Below are positions 1 to 13,079 of a stretch of 64,000 bases of DNA, piece by piece. Source of the stretch: Blattamonas nauphoetae (lineage: Eukaryota > Preaxostyla > Oxymonadida); NCBI GenBank assembly GCA_033064195.1, contig JARBJD010000257.1:1-64000 (forward strand), written 5' to 3'. The notes under the pieces are model-generated. The model ran no database searches and was not told the origin of the DNA. It saw nothing but the letters and a program-made list of their open reading frames with translations. The position numbers and the translations under genes were made by a program. The stretch's first letter is position 1; every line of letters begins with the position of its first letter.

Positions 1-98
1 TCTCGCAGTCCAATTTCGTCCAGTTCCTTAATATACTCAACGAGCTGATGGAAGACTACAAGAGCATCATTGCGTCTGGTTTGAAATATCGCTCATAG
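1..98 (+). CDS. 3' end of a gene entering from the left (partial)
   Basis: An open frame (codons from base 3) ends at TAG 96-98 and encodes about 31 residues including NILNELMEDYKSII, which reads like the helical C-terminus of a soluble protein. A possible polyadenylation signal AATAAA lies at 211-216. The family cannot be recognised from so short a piece, and the frame could be chance, although its composition is protein-like and it is followed by an AT-rich drop. Confidence 0.4.
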   Translation, partial: SQSNFVQFLNILNELMEDYKSIIASGLKYRS

Positions 99-322
99 AT
101 TCGTTTCAATGCTGCTTCTGAGTCCTGGTCCGTATCTCATCTTTGGCTCTTCTCGCTTGTGCTTCTCTTGTGGTTGAACGTACACCATCTTTGTGACATT
201 GTGTGTTTTCAATAAAAAACCAAACCATATATTTTAATTAGAGTTAAATCATAAATGAAGAAATCATCGATGTCTCAATGTTAATATGAATGCAATGAAG
301 CGATAACAGGAATGTTTCTGCA

Positions 323-1000
323 TTGCAATCACAAATACATCCAGACTTGAATTTCAATCGCAATAGTTCAATTGTCCTCGTTGGTAACAGAGGAAGTGGA
401 AGACATTCAACCTCTCGAGGCTTGCCAGCTCCGAATGTCAAGTCAGAAATGAACTATTCCATCTCATCTTCGTCACTGATAAGAACATTGATCCAACCTT
501 CGATAAATTCAAACCAATATTGAACGTTCCATGTGAAAGTCAATACGATGATGCACTTCCATTTCTGTTGGAACTCTCGAATCGAAAGCTTATGAAGATC
601 ATAGACAATCAGGCAAGAGAATCACTGATGAATGCAGAGATCTCTTTGACTCACTACAGTGATGACTTCTCAGTTAAGAATCTCAAATCTCCTTGATGAC
701 TGTCGTAGGATCCTAGAACGAACATCCAAAAATAGAATGACAATGATGGACTTGTTTGAGAATCGACAACCGAAGTTCACTTTCTTTCTGACGATGCATG
801 AACTCTTCAGTTTGTCAGCAGACATGAAGTCAAACATCGATTCAATGTGGATCTTTGGAGGATTCAACAAAGAACGAATCAGTCGAGTCTATCCTCAGTT
901 GAACTCACCAATTGACATTCAACAATTTGGAATATTTATCAACGAAAACAGAAATGTGAAGCAATCATTCTTCGATACAATACTGATGGAGTGGCACTGA
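323..1000 (+). pseudogene. Polinton fossil part: packaging-ATPase-like region
   Basis: The beginning shows a P-loop-like stretch, SIVLVGNRGSGR, after hydrophobic residues; the end contains FFLTMHELFSLSADMKSN and FGIFINENRNVK. This order is what is expected of the A32/FtsK-HerA type genome-packaging ATPases of Polintons. The assignment rests on the P-loop and on the neighbouring polymerase and capsid-like regions rather than on any alignment. It is a fossil. Confidence 0.5.
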
Positions 1001-1639
1001 ATGAGATCAACAAAGATGGGTTAATCAGAAGGGTCCGTTAGTTCTTGAATAAGGTTTCCAATTGAGTCAGTCAGCGCTCGAATTGATTCTTCAATGTCTG
1101 ATAATCTTTGATCAATCGATTGTGAATTAGGAGGTGGAAGCATCAGTATATCGTTTCCTCAGTGCAATCTCACCTCTTATTTTGTTATTCTGTATCCATC
1201 AATTTGGATCATCCTATTCAGTTTCTGAGTTGTGTACTCAGTTCTTTTCTATTCTTCTCCAAGTATCTCTGAAAGTCGTGGATGTTCGTGAACTCCTTTT
1301 GTTCTGGATCAAACGGTTCTAATATTTTCAGTGATGACATTTCAATGAAATAAAAATATTTTGAAACATTGTTGAAGCACGCCAAATTTAAAGTCAGCAA
1401 TGAATTCTGGAGTTAAATCGTCAATTGAGTCTGCATGGAACTTTGTGTGTTGATTGGAACGTAGACAACTTTGACAGACACGTCAGTCCATTCAGTAGTG
1501 TAGCTATGACATTACCGTGTTTGTATTAATGAATTTCCCACGAATTGAAACTGTCTTCGCTTCTTCTGAAACTTAGCAACAGTCTTGTTCAAGTCAAGAT
1601 GAATCAACAATATGTTTCCTGGTTTGTATTTCCATAGCA

Positions 1640-2810
1640 TCTGTGTTGTCTGTTGTTGGTGTGCTTCAATTGCTCTTCACAACTGAGATATACAGTGCTT
1701 CGATTTCACGATTGTTTTGTGCTTGCTGTGGAGTGAACTTGTTCCAGTACGCTCTGATGGAGTCATGTTGTAGTATTCCACCATCTGATTCATCATTGTA
1801 TGATTTGCCATTTGTGTCGCATTGTCTTGGAATCCATCTCTGATTGTTCTTATCACTGATCGACAATTCTGTTGTGATTTGTGAATGGTGAGCTTGTGAA
1901 ATAAGTATTGACATTCTGATCCTTGAAAACTCTGATGCTTCCACTAGTCCATGCAGCTTCTCCATCACCACGAATGTTGTTCACGTGAACGCCACGATAA
2001 TTAATCAGGTCATTGATTGCAGTCTTGACTTTGCTCCATGATTTATCCAGTACAGGAATGACGACCAGGTATTTAGTGTTGATGTTAATGGCGAAGAGAT
2101 AGATCTGCAACACTGTTTTCGACGTTGGTGATTGGATAAATACAAGATCAATTTCCCAGGATCCAAACTTGGGAGAAAAGTATGGTCTATCACAATTTGA
2201 GGAACCTTTCTGTCCGATGTCTTCCGTGGATCACCTGTTATTGCTTTGGACATGAACTGCATTTTGATCGAAAAGGATACACAATTTTTCCGTTGTTTTA
2301 GGAATCATTGGTGGATCAATTCTCATTCTGTCACTTCCTTTCTCTCTGAATTTTCCTGGGATGTGCAGCACTCCATCTATGATCATATTCCTCATACCAA
2401 TCCTGAAATGATCTTCCTCCGAATGGGATTTGTTTTGTGAGTCAGAATGAAGTCAAGATCTTCGTTCGCAATCTTTCTGTTTATTGAGGCTCGAACAAAT
2501 GTGTCTCTGTTCATTTTATTTGCATCCAGACTGTGTGAGGTAATAAAGTGTTCCATTGCTTTGATTTTCATTATTGAGTTCTCAGCTTTGATCTGTTCAT
2601 CTTCTGAATCGTTTCTCTGTTGATGATCAAACAATCCTTTCATTTGTGCCAACTTATTGAGCACTTGCTGTGTCGTCGGTTCATTCTGTCTGATCTCCTC
2701 ACTGGGTTGGACGCAGGTGTGAAGAAGGGATTTCTCTCTATTGATCCTGCATCTGTGAAATTGGTATACTGTCATCATCATCTTCATCATCATCATCATC
2801 ATCATCATCC
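1640..2810 (-). pseudogene. Polinton fossil part: retroviral-type integrase region
   Basis: Minus-strand translations contain blocks typical of an integrase catalytic core: NTKYLVVIPVLDKSW (first acidic strand) and NNIRGDGEAAW (second acidic motif), followed by a stretch with TSSPFTNHN. The upstream part (2,392-2,808) is basic and could be the N-terminal DNA-binding portion. In Polintons this enzyme inserts the element copy into the host chromosome. The region is decayed. The run of aspartates it would encode near 2,772-2,817 is produced by a CAT microsatellite and is not a family feature. Confidence 0.55.
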
Positions 2811-2817
2811 ATCATCC
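2772..2817. repeat. (CAT)n microsatellite
   Basis: About fifteen CAT triplets with a few interruptions; on the minus strand they read as a poly-Asp/poly-Met tract depending on frame. It lies inside the Polinton fossil and probably expanded after the element lost function. Confidence 0.9.
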
Positions 2818-3399
2818 TCTCTTCGAACTTCCTCTCCTTCATTGGATATTCATATTCAAACCCCATTGATTTCAAGTTTCTCTTCAGTCCAGGAATAATT
2901 AGATATTCAGGTGGTTCTATTGCTATTGGTCTTTGCACTGAATGGTATTGGTCTTGCCTCTGCAGGGCTTCGAACTCTTGGTGAGAGAATTGGTGTCACT
3001 TGTTGATTGTACTTTCGATGATATTCTTTATACATCTTGTATGCTTTTTCACATCTCCAATCACTAAAACGTTTTCCCAAGAATTCAATAAGAAACTGTG
3101 AGACTACTTTTGTTCCATCTGAAATAGTTAAATTAGGAGGTAATCCACCATTGAACCAATCCTCGAAATATGTTTCATCGTTTGCTACATATCTCCATGT
3201 GAATCATAGACATCATATACTGGTAAAGTGTTGGTTCTATTGAACTTGACATTGAATATTTTCTCTTTGAGAGTGTTGTGTGCAATTCAGTAACCTATCC
3301 ACTAATGTATTGATCTGTCGTGTATTCATTTATTCAAAAATAAAGTTTGTGTTTATTCAATTATATAATCAGTTGCTTTCAGTCCATGAATGAATGGAG

Positions 3400-6300
3400 G
3401 ACATGATTCATTTTCAAGTACGATTGCCTTCAGATGCATTCCACGAGACTGAGTTTCTGCTGTTGTATTTTCGCTATCTCAAATCCATTGCGCTCTCTTC
3501 GCTCACGATTCTTCTTGTTGGAACGCATCATACTGATGCTTGAACCGTTTTACGGTGAAGTTCAGTGTTGTAGTCACAGTTTTCTCTCCATTCAGACACT
3601 TCACATAATCGTCACTGTGATGCTTGTTTTCTTCAGAGACACTCCTTTGATCTTGCATTTCTCATCGAGAGAGTAACACTTGGGTGCAAGACAGATCATC
3701 TGTTCACCTTCCTTCTCAATTGCTAATCCCAACAGTTTCTTCTCATCATCAACTCCTTTTCAGGATTGGGAAACCATTCGTATTTGTGGGCATCATAGAA
3801 TTCTTTGTCAGCAATCACGTGTTCAAATTGTTGATGAATTCCAGCATTCTGATCACCAGCATTGCCCAATATGCAGAGTCAGTATCTCCCTCACAGAAGT
3901 GAATCTTGTTCATATCTAGACACTTGTACATGAAATTGTAGATGAAATTCAGATACCAGAACTTCGCATTGTCGAGTGTGAATACTGCTTCTTGCAGACA
4001 TGTCTTGCATGATGCTTTTCTCGATCTTCGATCACAATGTAGTTGTCCTCATTGATCTCTTGTCGCTACAAACTTTCACCATTTGTTTCAAGTATGTTCT
4101 CTTCTCATTGCAGATTGTGATTGAGTTGTACTTCTCAGTGTTCATTCCATCGTATCCATAACTTCCATTCAAGTTGGTCTTACAGAATTGTTCCTTTCCT
4201 TTGTTTCCAACCTTCATTGCTTCAATTCTATCATTCATGAATGAAGTCACAAATGGTTCAAATCCAGCATGTCTCGAGAATACCATCACACTCCGGACTT
4301 CGTCCACAATGAAGTGGCAATAGTCGATGAGGAACCACAGATAGTATGTCGAAAAGAACATATACTGATCGTGTGTGCTCAAGAGTTGAGTCAGCTTCCG
4401 TTGTTTGTCATCAGTCTTCAATCCATGTTTCTTCATCAACGAATAAGTCTTCTCTCCAATGTTTCTTCTGTCGTATTGATAACGATGTTTCTGAAGATTG
4501 GTGGAATTTATGAACTCATTAATGTACTTTTCATCGATGTGTCCTTTCAGTTCTGCAACGAACAATGTCTTCTGATTTTTGTCTTCGATAATCTTCCGGC
4601 ATTCTTTATCTCCTGTTGCGGTGAATAAGCATCGTCCTGGCATGTACATTCTGTGATTGGTGTATGGATTGTTCTTGTTCTTGATGGATGAGAAAGCACT
4701 TGGATAGAGGGAATTAAAGTCAACACCACAGACGTGAGTCATTTTGTGTTCTGTGTCCTTGGAGATAACTTTTCCATCTTCATATTTGAAGTGATTGATT
4801 GGGGTCACATCTTTGATGTTCTGTCGATGTTGAACATCTGATAATCCACCAGTCACTGCTGCTCTCAGTTTGTGATAGGTCTGCTCATGTGTCAGAGTCA
4901 TTGGTAGTGATTTCCAGATGCAGTACTTCTTCAGTTGAATTCTTAATCGAGTGAGATGTTCATCTTCTTGTCTGACTTGTAGGTGTTGCAGTAATCACAG
5001 CAGATCTTGACGTTCTCTTTGAATGTCCTTTCGAATTGTCGATTCTATCCAACGTTGGTCGTACTGCTTGTGAGAAGTGCTCCTTGCAGATATAGCACAC
5101 TCTCTTGCACTGTTGAACGAACCAGTCGTAGTCTGCTTCAGTGACATTTTTATCAGTACTGCGATGAGCTTTCTGGTCTTGATAAATGTATGATGCAACC
5201 TTGTACTTCCAGTACTGCTTCGTGATTTTTATGTCACCAGATTGATCCACTCCATTGAAATCATCGTCGATATCAAAGTCCTTGTAGGCACAAGCATACT
5301 TGATTGCTGAAGCGTTGGCTGACAATGAGAGATTGTGCAACATATCCACTTTGTATTGGAAGTTCAGAGCAATGAGATTATCCAATGGTGCAATCATACA
5401 TCTGACGTCTCTGATGTTGTAGAATTTCAGGTATTCCCATCTGTTTTGAATCCTTGTTTGTTCCAATCGTCAAGGTAAAGTTGATAATCAGTGTCGGACA
5501 TTTCACTGTTGTTCAGACTGGAGTAGAATTCATATTTGGAGAATGGTTCTTGTTTACTCAACACTACATCGTAGTCTGATGAATCAAATGATTCGTAGGC
5601 AAAGAATGATTTCTGAAGTGTCGTATTCCCTCCAAAGGCTTTGACTGCATTATCCAAAGTCATTGGTCCTGTGTATGACATCATGTCTATGAATCGAAGC
5701 ACCTGTTGTGTCTTCTCGTGTCGAATCAATACTTGTTTGTACTTTGTTGTTGATCCAAGGAAGCTCACCACTTTCCAATCCTTGTCAACGAGATCACGGA
5801 AGATGAGATTGATGTCGAATCTGGCACTGTTGAATCCAATGACACTGACTTCATTTTGTGAGGGAATCTCTGGGTCGTCGTAGTAGTTGTCCTCTCGAAC
5901 TGTGTCTGCATATTTGAAGAGTGCTCTGATCCATTGCTTCACGAAGTCCTTTCCATCTCGAAGATCATAATAGATTGACTTCGCACCTGATTTTGTCTTA
6001 ATTGATGATGCAACGGAGAGAGGCTTCAGATGAGAAATCAACTGTGTGTTGTCATCAGAGAAAAGATTGTCAAGAATGAGATCTTCCATTGTTTCAAAGT
6101 CATAAGTGATGTAGTACTGTGTTGGTTTGAATTCGTCTTGTCTTTTGTGTGCCATCAGAAATTCATAAGTTCTACTATTGAGGATGTGTGGAACATACGG
6201 TCTTGGTGTTTTGTCAAGAGTGATCTTCTTCACATGTTTTCCATCAAGTTCTTTGCACTCTTTGAGTTGTTTTCGTAGTACGTCTTGAAGTGAGAATCCT

Positions 6301-7720
6301 TGACTTGGAATCCTCTTGACTGACAATATGGACAGAGCTTGTATCCAGTGATTTTCTCAGGATCAACAATGAACATCACATGAACGAGTGTGGCTGTAAG
6401 TGGAATCATTAGAAGTGGAAGAACTCTTGCATCATCCTTTTCGTTGACATACGATTGACTTCGGAAATATCGCTTCTTGTCTTCATCGAACTCATAAATG
6501 TGAACAGTGATGTTGAATACATGCATCGCTTTCTCAATGTCACATGCAATATCAAATCCAGGATATTTTCTCAAATGTTCAGTTAATTGATGTGGTCGAA
6601 GGTGTGAGATTCTCAAATACTGCAAACAATCGTTTTGCTTCAACGTTTCTCATGTTGATTGATATCTTCTTCCCTGGAACTTCAGGAAGTGTGAGGAACG
6701 ACAATGATTGAAAGAAACAAATGTTGAACTCAGAATCGATATACCGAACGTTTCTCGTTTTGATGTGTTCAGTGAGAATTGCATTTGCTTTTCCTGCAAC
6801 TGGGAATCGATAGACTGCAACCAGAATGGAGTGGAATGCTATGTACATTGTCTTCGTATCCATCAGTGTTCTCTTGAGATTCTTTGATAAGATTGATTGC
6901 ATACTTCGAATACTCATTGATGTCTCCTGAACTTCTGATCACTGTTGGGAAGCTCTTCGATGTGTTCTCCAATTCCGGTCTGAAATCCTTGTATGTTGTC
7001 TCATCTTTGTCTTTTCTCTCGATGATCTTTCCGAAGTCAATACTAATCTTGAATGGATGGTCTTTCTCTTTGTCGAACACTGCTTTGATGAATGTTGTGA
7101 TTTCTTCAACGTTCTTCAGATGATTGTGGAAGTACAATTGATATGGTTTTCCATTTTCTTCAACCTTCTCGACTTCATTCTTTTGAACTTCCTTCGTGCA
7201 TCCATGAGACAAGAATTGAATGCTACTTTGTCACGCGGTTCAGCAAGTAATATGCATTCTTCAAATCCATCAAATGTCTGTACTTCTCTTTTCCATTTGT
7301 TCATTTTTCTTCTGAATGATCAACAGATTCTTCATCCAATGATCCATCAGCTTCTCTTCGATTGATTTCAGTTTCCACGTCATTCTGAACACTTGCTTTT
7401 CAGTTCATCTTTGTTCACTCTTGGATTTGCTCTCATGTTTTCAACAATCATTCGGTGAGCGAGTCGATCTTCTGACGCCATCTGTTGTCGAAGTTTCACT
7501 TGTTCAATAAAATCTGGAATGAGATTGAGATCGAGATTCTTTGTTGGATGTGGAAACTCGAGATCTGTGTGTTGAAGCATATTCAGAAGAAATGAACGAT
7601 GATGTTGATAGTTTTTACCGTCAGGATTGTATGTTCGACCATCAATAAAGTGAAATTGTGTATTCGGAAAGAGATCTCGAATTTGTTGAATTCTTTCTTT
7701 GATTGGTTTTAGCAGTGTCA
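3400..7720 (-). pseudogene. Polinton fossil part: protein-primed DNA polymerase B region
   Basis: From upstream to downstream on the minus strand, the region shows an exonuclease-type motif in YYITYDFETMEDL (about 6,090), a palm motif CGVDFNSLYPSAF (about 4,710), and the second catalytic palm motif CEGDTDSAYW (about 3,880). This order and the total length are those of the protein-primed family B polymerases that replicate Polintons, adenoviruses and some linear plasmids. The segment upstream of the exonuclease motif (about 6,330-7,720) has no motif I recognise and would be the N-terminal or terminal-protein-like part, or a separate small gene at 7,380-7,721. The region is a fossil with several breaks. 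Confidence 0.72.
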
Positions 7721-7778
7721 TTTACTACAAAATAAAATATCCGAAAATAAAAAAAGTTGAGTGTTTATTTCTGTTTTC

Positions 7779-8152
7779 TCAGATGGGGTTTTTCTTAGCA
7801 GTCAGCCATGCATCAAGTCTAATTCTGAACACTTCACTTCCGCCAATCTCTCGATATGTGAATGGAACCAGAACTTTCGTGTACTCACCGACGAGCTCAC
7901 AATTGTATTTCTTCAGTTCATTTTCGACGAATGATTGAGTGTAGTGTCGACGTTTTGCTAAGTGAGGTCTGTTTCCTGATTCCACAACTTTGGTTTTATC
8001 CTCCATTCAACTCCCTCATGAACGTACGTCACCGGCACATTATTTCTGACATACTCAGAGACTAGCGAACAGTTCTCTTCTCTCATTGATTCAATTAATG
8101 CTTGTTCCGAACATACTCGACGTCTTTCCTTGTACATCGCAGTTGGATTCAT
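7779..8152 (-). pseudogene. Polinton fossil part: small repeat-domain protein, copy 1
   Basis: The minus strand encodes modules of about 55-60 residues: RRHYTQSFVENELKKYNCEL followed by VPFTYREIGG, and ALIESMREENCSLVSEY followed by VPVTYVHEGVEW. The same two modules recur at 9,844-10,446, so the two loci are paralogues. The pattern (helix, then CEL/CSL-x-EY, then an aromatic Tyr-Arg/Val strand) resembles the short DNA-binding modules repeated in some phage and giant-virus proteins, but I cannot name the family with confidence. It is a fossil like its neighbours. Confidence 0.45.
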
Positions 8153-8159
8153 TTAATAC

Positions 8160-9840
8160 AAATTAAAAATTCAAAAATGAAAATTCTTTCGTTGTTTTCT
8201 CAGTTCTGGATTTTTCACTAGAAACGAGGATCAATGGGTTCGATCACTCATTTCTCAAGAGTGCTTGTTTCGTTCCAATTCGTCGCGTTTTGGATTCTCC
8301 GGAACTGTAGGATCATCATGGTATGCTCCGTTTTTGAAGATTCCGAACTTTGCAGAGTTATGCAGGGTTTCAGGATCGGTCGTGGATCTCGGTAAAAGTA
8401 TGCATTCTTCATCATTTCACTCTCATTTTCTTCTTGTTTTAGACTTGTTTTCTCTCTTTATGGTTGAATTGTCACCAATTTTGCACTAGTTATGTTTTCT
8501 TTTGACCTCACTTCCGACTTCGTTTCCTCGTTGTTTCCTCTTTTTACCACTTCATTCATGTTTCTTTCGACTAAACTTTTCTCTAATACAACACACTAAT
8601 TTCCGTTAAGTGAAGATTCCGACATTCTGCAGAGATCTCACTTTCAACGGCTCACTTCATATCTCGGAATTTTTCCGTAATCTTCATCATATCACGTACA
8701 TTTTTGAATCATTTTCGTTGTTTTTAAGAGAGAAAACCGGAACACAAGCGACATTTTCACTATTGGTGTCACATTTCACGTCATTTTCACGATCGTCAAT
8801 TTCCCTCTCAGTTTCATACTTGCCCGTTTCATTGTTGGTTGTTTCGCTTTCTTTTACTCTGTTTTTGAGAAAAGTTGATGAAAACTTGACTAAAATGATG
8901 TGCTAGTGAAGTGAGAACGGCCCACAAAATGGAAGTGAATTGAGCAAAATGAAGAGGAATGATGAACAGATCAGATGTGAAATGGGGAGCAAAAGTGATG
9001 AAATGAAAGGGACTACAGCCTGTTTTGAAGTGACAAAACGGTCAAAAGTTGAGAAGTGAAAACATGAAAAGTGACTTTATGGGAGAACTATCCGACAAAA
9101 TCTCCTCAAAATTTGAGCACACCTTACTCATACCGTGAGAAAGAAGGATTTGCAGTGAAAATCGGATCAAAAAATCCATAGTGTCAAAATGTTGGTGCAA
9201 ATGTTACGTCAGAGGTGTGATCGAAAAACCGACCCTCCAGAGCGAACTATAGGTGATGTACAACCAGAATTCTCAAAAAAGCGTCGCTTGAGTGCGATTG
9301 TGAAGTGGTTGACGTGAAATCGTGTAAAATGAAAATTGACAAAAAATTGTGAAAACGATCGTGTGTCGAGGATCGTCAGAACCGAATGACGCGAATACCT
9401 GTCCACTATCGATTTGACACCTACGGAGACCATCAGAGGGCGAAAAGTGACGTGTAGGAGAAGAGCGAGACGTCACTTTCTCCTCCTTAAAAATTTTGTC
9501 ATTTTCAAAATATGTTGTGGGGTCGGATCAAACTTTTTTTCAAAAGTGCTTTTTCCTAAAATTTCACCTATCAACATCAATTTCGTAATTTTAGAACGTG
9601 TTTGAGCACAATTTGAGACATAAAGGTGTTCATAGTGGCGAAATCGGAACATCGACTTTTTCGTCTCTTTTCGACCTAAGTCCGGTACGCAGTTCGACGA
9701 ATTCTCAACCGATTTTCATCAGGATTGTCTTGATCGAGGACCGACAGTGTCCCCAAGATTTTAGAATTTTTTTCAGAATTTTTCGAAATGGTTCTCATGT
9801 TGGATTTCAGTGATTTGTGGTCAAAAATAGATTTTCAGTA
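8160..9840. other. Gene-free stretch inside the Polinton fossil
   Basis: About 1.7 kb without a convincing coding region; open frames are short and of low-complexity composition (Ser, Phe, Leu rich). It separates the two paralogous repeat-domain genes. It may hold an unrecognised, heavily decayed gene or an insertion; no terminal repeats are evident. Confidence 0.5.
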
Positions 9841-9843
9841 TTT

Positions 9844-10446
9844 TCATGACCTTTCGTGGTACTTTCTCAAGTGAGGACGGTCTCCAAAATACAACCAATT
9901 GTCCAAGCGAACGTAATACTCATTCTTTGTTCGTAAATCGCGATATTTGAATGGCTCAAGTACCTTTGTGTATGTTCCAATGAGTTCACAATTCTCTTTT
10001 TTCAATTCATTTTCAACAAACGATTGTGTGTATCGTTTTCGTTTGTTCTGATGAGTTCTGAATCCTTTCATCCATTTTGATGGGATCACTATCCATTCAA
10101 TTCCTTCGTGTCGATATGTTACTGGAGTACTTGAATGAGTGTATTCAGAAATGAGTTCACAATTCTCATTTTTCATTGATTCAATAAGCTTCTCTTTTGT
10201 ACAACAATTTGCTGGTCGAAGATATTTCTGGCGATTCAGATGTGGTCTGTATCCTTTGACGAAACTATTGACGTACACTTGATAAGGTTCATCTGGTTTC
10301 TCTTCGAGATAGTATTCGAAAGTGCTTCCTGTGAGATATGTTGTTCCTTGTCGATTGAGAGTTGGAGGTGATTTCATTTTCAAATTATCTTTCTCGAGAA
10401 TGCCTAGGAGTTGTGTTGGTGTCAAGACGCTGCTCATTTTATACAA
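9844..10446 (-). CDS. Polinton fossil part: repeat-domain protein, copy 2 (looks whole)
   Basis: A continuous frame of 200 residues. After an N-terminal segment it carries two modules, LIESMKNENCELISEYTHS with TPVTYRHEGIEW, and RKRYTQSFVENELKKENCEL with EPFKYRDL, matching the copy at 7,779-8,152. A shorter related segment precedes them (VYVNSFVKGYRPHLNRQKY). The function is unknown; a DNA-binding or regulatory role is only a guess from the modular, basic character. Unlike most of the element this locus appears intact, so it was either duplicated more recently or has been kept. Confidence 0.5.
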   Translation of the reverse strand: MYKMSSVLTPTQLLGILEKDNLKMKSPPTLNRQGTTYLTGSTFEYYLEEKPDEPYQVYVNSFVKGYRPHLNRQKYLRPANCCTKEKLIESMKNENCELISEYTHSSTPVTYRHEGIEWIVIPSKWMKGFRTHQNKRKRYTQSFVENELKKENCELIGTYTKVLEPFKYRDLRTKNEYYVRLDNWLYFGDRPHLRKYHERS

Positions 10447-11328
10447 ATTAAAAAATTGAATAAAAAAAGAAATCGACGTTGTTTTCTAAAAGTACTCAAA
10501 ATTTGCTTCAAAAAAGACACTTTTCAAGAGGTCCGTTTTTCGCCTTTATTTTTGAATTTACGGCCAAATATTGACTACTCTGAAATGTCAATATTTTCAG
10601 TAGTAAGTGAGATGGAAATTAGAATGAGTCATATTAAAAAAAATCAATTGGCTCTGAGATTCAAAATGATTTCTCGTTCCAATTCTCCTAGGAGTATCAC
10701 CTATGCCAGTTTGGTTCCCATTTCGCTTATACCACTACTTTCATATGGCAAGTTCACGGTGCGGATCTTTTGGCCTTGTCCCAATACGTCTAGACGAAGC
10801 TGATGTGTCTGTGCAGCTCGAGAATGCTCTTGAATCTGATTATGACACGGTCTGTCATCATTGATCAGGCAATGATAAGCCATGCAGTGGTGTTGCTGGT
10901 TCGACTGATGATCCTGTTTATCGAAACAATAATCCCATATTAATGCTGAGTTGGAGCAACTTCGGGCTGGATTGTTTCTGAGATCATATACGCCTCATGG
11001 ATTGATCCACACTGGTACTAGTTGAAATTAGAAGGGTTGCTTTCTTTCAAGTGGAGTGGCTTCTCTACAACAGTAAGTATGTTTCCGTCTATTTGAATGA
11101 AGGCGGAGCACTAATGAGGTAATCATCCTTAGTTTAGTGGAGTCTTTGAGGGTGATCTCATTCTGACTAAGTTGCCATGATCATGAACTTGTTTGGAATT
11201 CATTGAACTGAATTATCGTCATATAAGCATGTGACAACTCATTCGAACGTGATTTTTTTTTATTTGAAAGAAGCAACACTCAGGACCAGGAGGCGTATGA
11301 ACTTTTTCGATAATCGTAATAAAACGCT
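10447..11328. other. Gene-free stretch inside the Polinton fossil
   Basis: About 880 bp between divergently oriented element genes. No supported coding region or RNA gene is seen. It is the natural place for the promoters of both the leftward repeat-domain gene and the rightward capsid-like gene. Confidence 0.4.
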
Positions 11329-13071
11329 TTGATCGACCACCCACCATTATTTCCACACGGGTCGGTCCAGACACATCTCACTAGAGACTGGGAGACGAGC
11401 CCAGTTGTGAATGGCTTGACCGAAGGGAAAGCCTATCTGCCAAAACAATGGGATTCAGAACCGCACAAGTTTTCAATCCAGGAAGTGCATCCAACAAATC
11501 CTCCCATGCCATGCAGAATCGGAGACGAAATTGAAGTTCCATTATCCTGTGACGGTCATGATGTGACTGACTTTTCGAAGAGTCATTTACGTATTGATCT
11601 CACAATTACTGTACCAGTGACTCGACCAAGGGATACAACACCTATTGAAGAAGCTGGATTGTACGGAATGTTCTTCGGATTCAAATCATCATCAGATGCA
11701 ATTCGAGACATGTGACTCGTTGATTGTCAAGGAAACATCATTGACAACACACTCCAGAATAATCACATCCATGAATCATTTCTGTATCACACTTTCAAAT
11801 CACAAGAAGAGAAAAACAACATGAATCATTGCTACAGTCTTTGGGACAATGTTCAGAGGATGGATCACAGTGTCTGCGGATTCTACTATGCTCCATTCCA
11901 TAAGAATCGCTCAGATTTACCAGAATCAATCACAAGAACAATTCCACTGGTGATTCCGTTTGTGAATCTCCTTCCACTGAGTACATTTGATCAGTACCCA
12001 AATTCCATCTTTGGTAATCTTCGTTTGAGATTTCATGTGACAACTGAATCACTTGTGTATTGTCCGATTCGACCATCAACTGTCATTCGAAAATCAATTC
12101 AAGATTCATCTGATCTTGGTCCTACATCGGCCCCGAATGCAGTGGGTCAATCTCGAATGCAACTATTGCAAGATGGAGAATTCTCAAATGTGACTCAAGA
12201 ATTTACACAAATAGGAAATCCAGTAAACCAATTCAATGAGTTTTCAAATCAAACAACCGGAACAGTAGCCAATATTGGAATCATTTCTTCCACTTCGACT
12301 GTTCTCAATTCAACAGTGGAGAAAGCCTCTTCAATTTGCTGTGGATATGAAATCACAGATGCAACAAAACAAACTCTCATCAACACGTATTCAAAGACAC
12401 TGTACGTCTTGAAAGCTGAAAGAATTGACACACAATCATTTCAATCAAAAGCGAATGCCATGGGAGTGAGATCAAACATCAGTATTAAACTCAACAATCT
12501 CATGAATCTCATGTGTTTATTCCCTGAAAGACCAAATGAGTGTACAGTCTTCAGAAATCCTCAATACGTTGGTCAATTCGAAATGCTTGGAACCAACTTT
12601 CCCAATTTCCCGATGTCAACGATCTCACCAGAGGTCTATCAAATGATGATGGTGACTGGTGATTTCATTGGCTGTTCTGCAACACAAGAGTTTGAGAATT
12701 CGATATGTCATCCTCGCTTCATCAAGTACTTCTACAATGGAGAAAACCGTCAACAACCGAGAAGAAGAGGTGCCACAGACGCTACTTGTTTCACATTCAT
12801 GGTTCCAACAGATCGAAGTGAAATTGCTGGTGGCGAAGAAGGTATTTCAACAGCAGAATCAGTGAATATTGTCTTCAGAGGATCTCCAATGATTCAAGGA
12901 GAACTGGATCCATATTTCACATCAACTCCAGAAGGTCCTCCTCCACCAATACTGGCTTTACATCAGGCAACATATTTGTTGTTCTGGATTGAGAATGGAC
13001 AACCACGAGTACGATACGTTCTTGATCGTCGACTACAAGAAGCTTCTGAAGAAGTGAAGAGAGGATATTAA
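11329..13071 (+). pseudogene. Polinton fossil part: capsid-like protein region
   Basis: The beginning (11,329-11,715) holds HKFSIQEVHPTNPPM and RIDLTITVPVTR; the longer part (11,821-13,071) begins near WDNVQRMDHSVCGFYY and contains PFVNLLPLSTFDQYP followed by FGNLRLRFHV. The beta-rich content, the size of the whole region (about 550 codons), the position opposite the polymerase, and the absence of any enzyme motif fit the double jelly-roll major capsid protein of Polintons. The call is by context and pattern, not by alignment. It is a fossil, though among the better preserved parts. Confidence 0.5.
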
Positions 13072-13079
13072 AGATGATA

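Noticed and set aside
2738-2938. Acidic poly-Asp protein
   Set aside because: The acidic run is a CAT microsatellite read in one frame inside the Polinton fossil.
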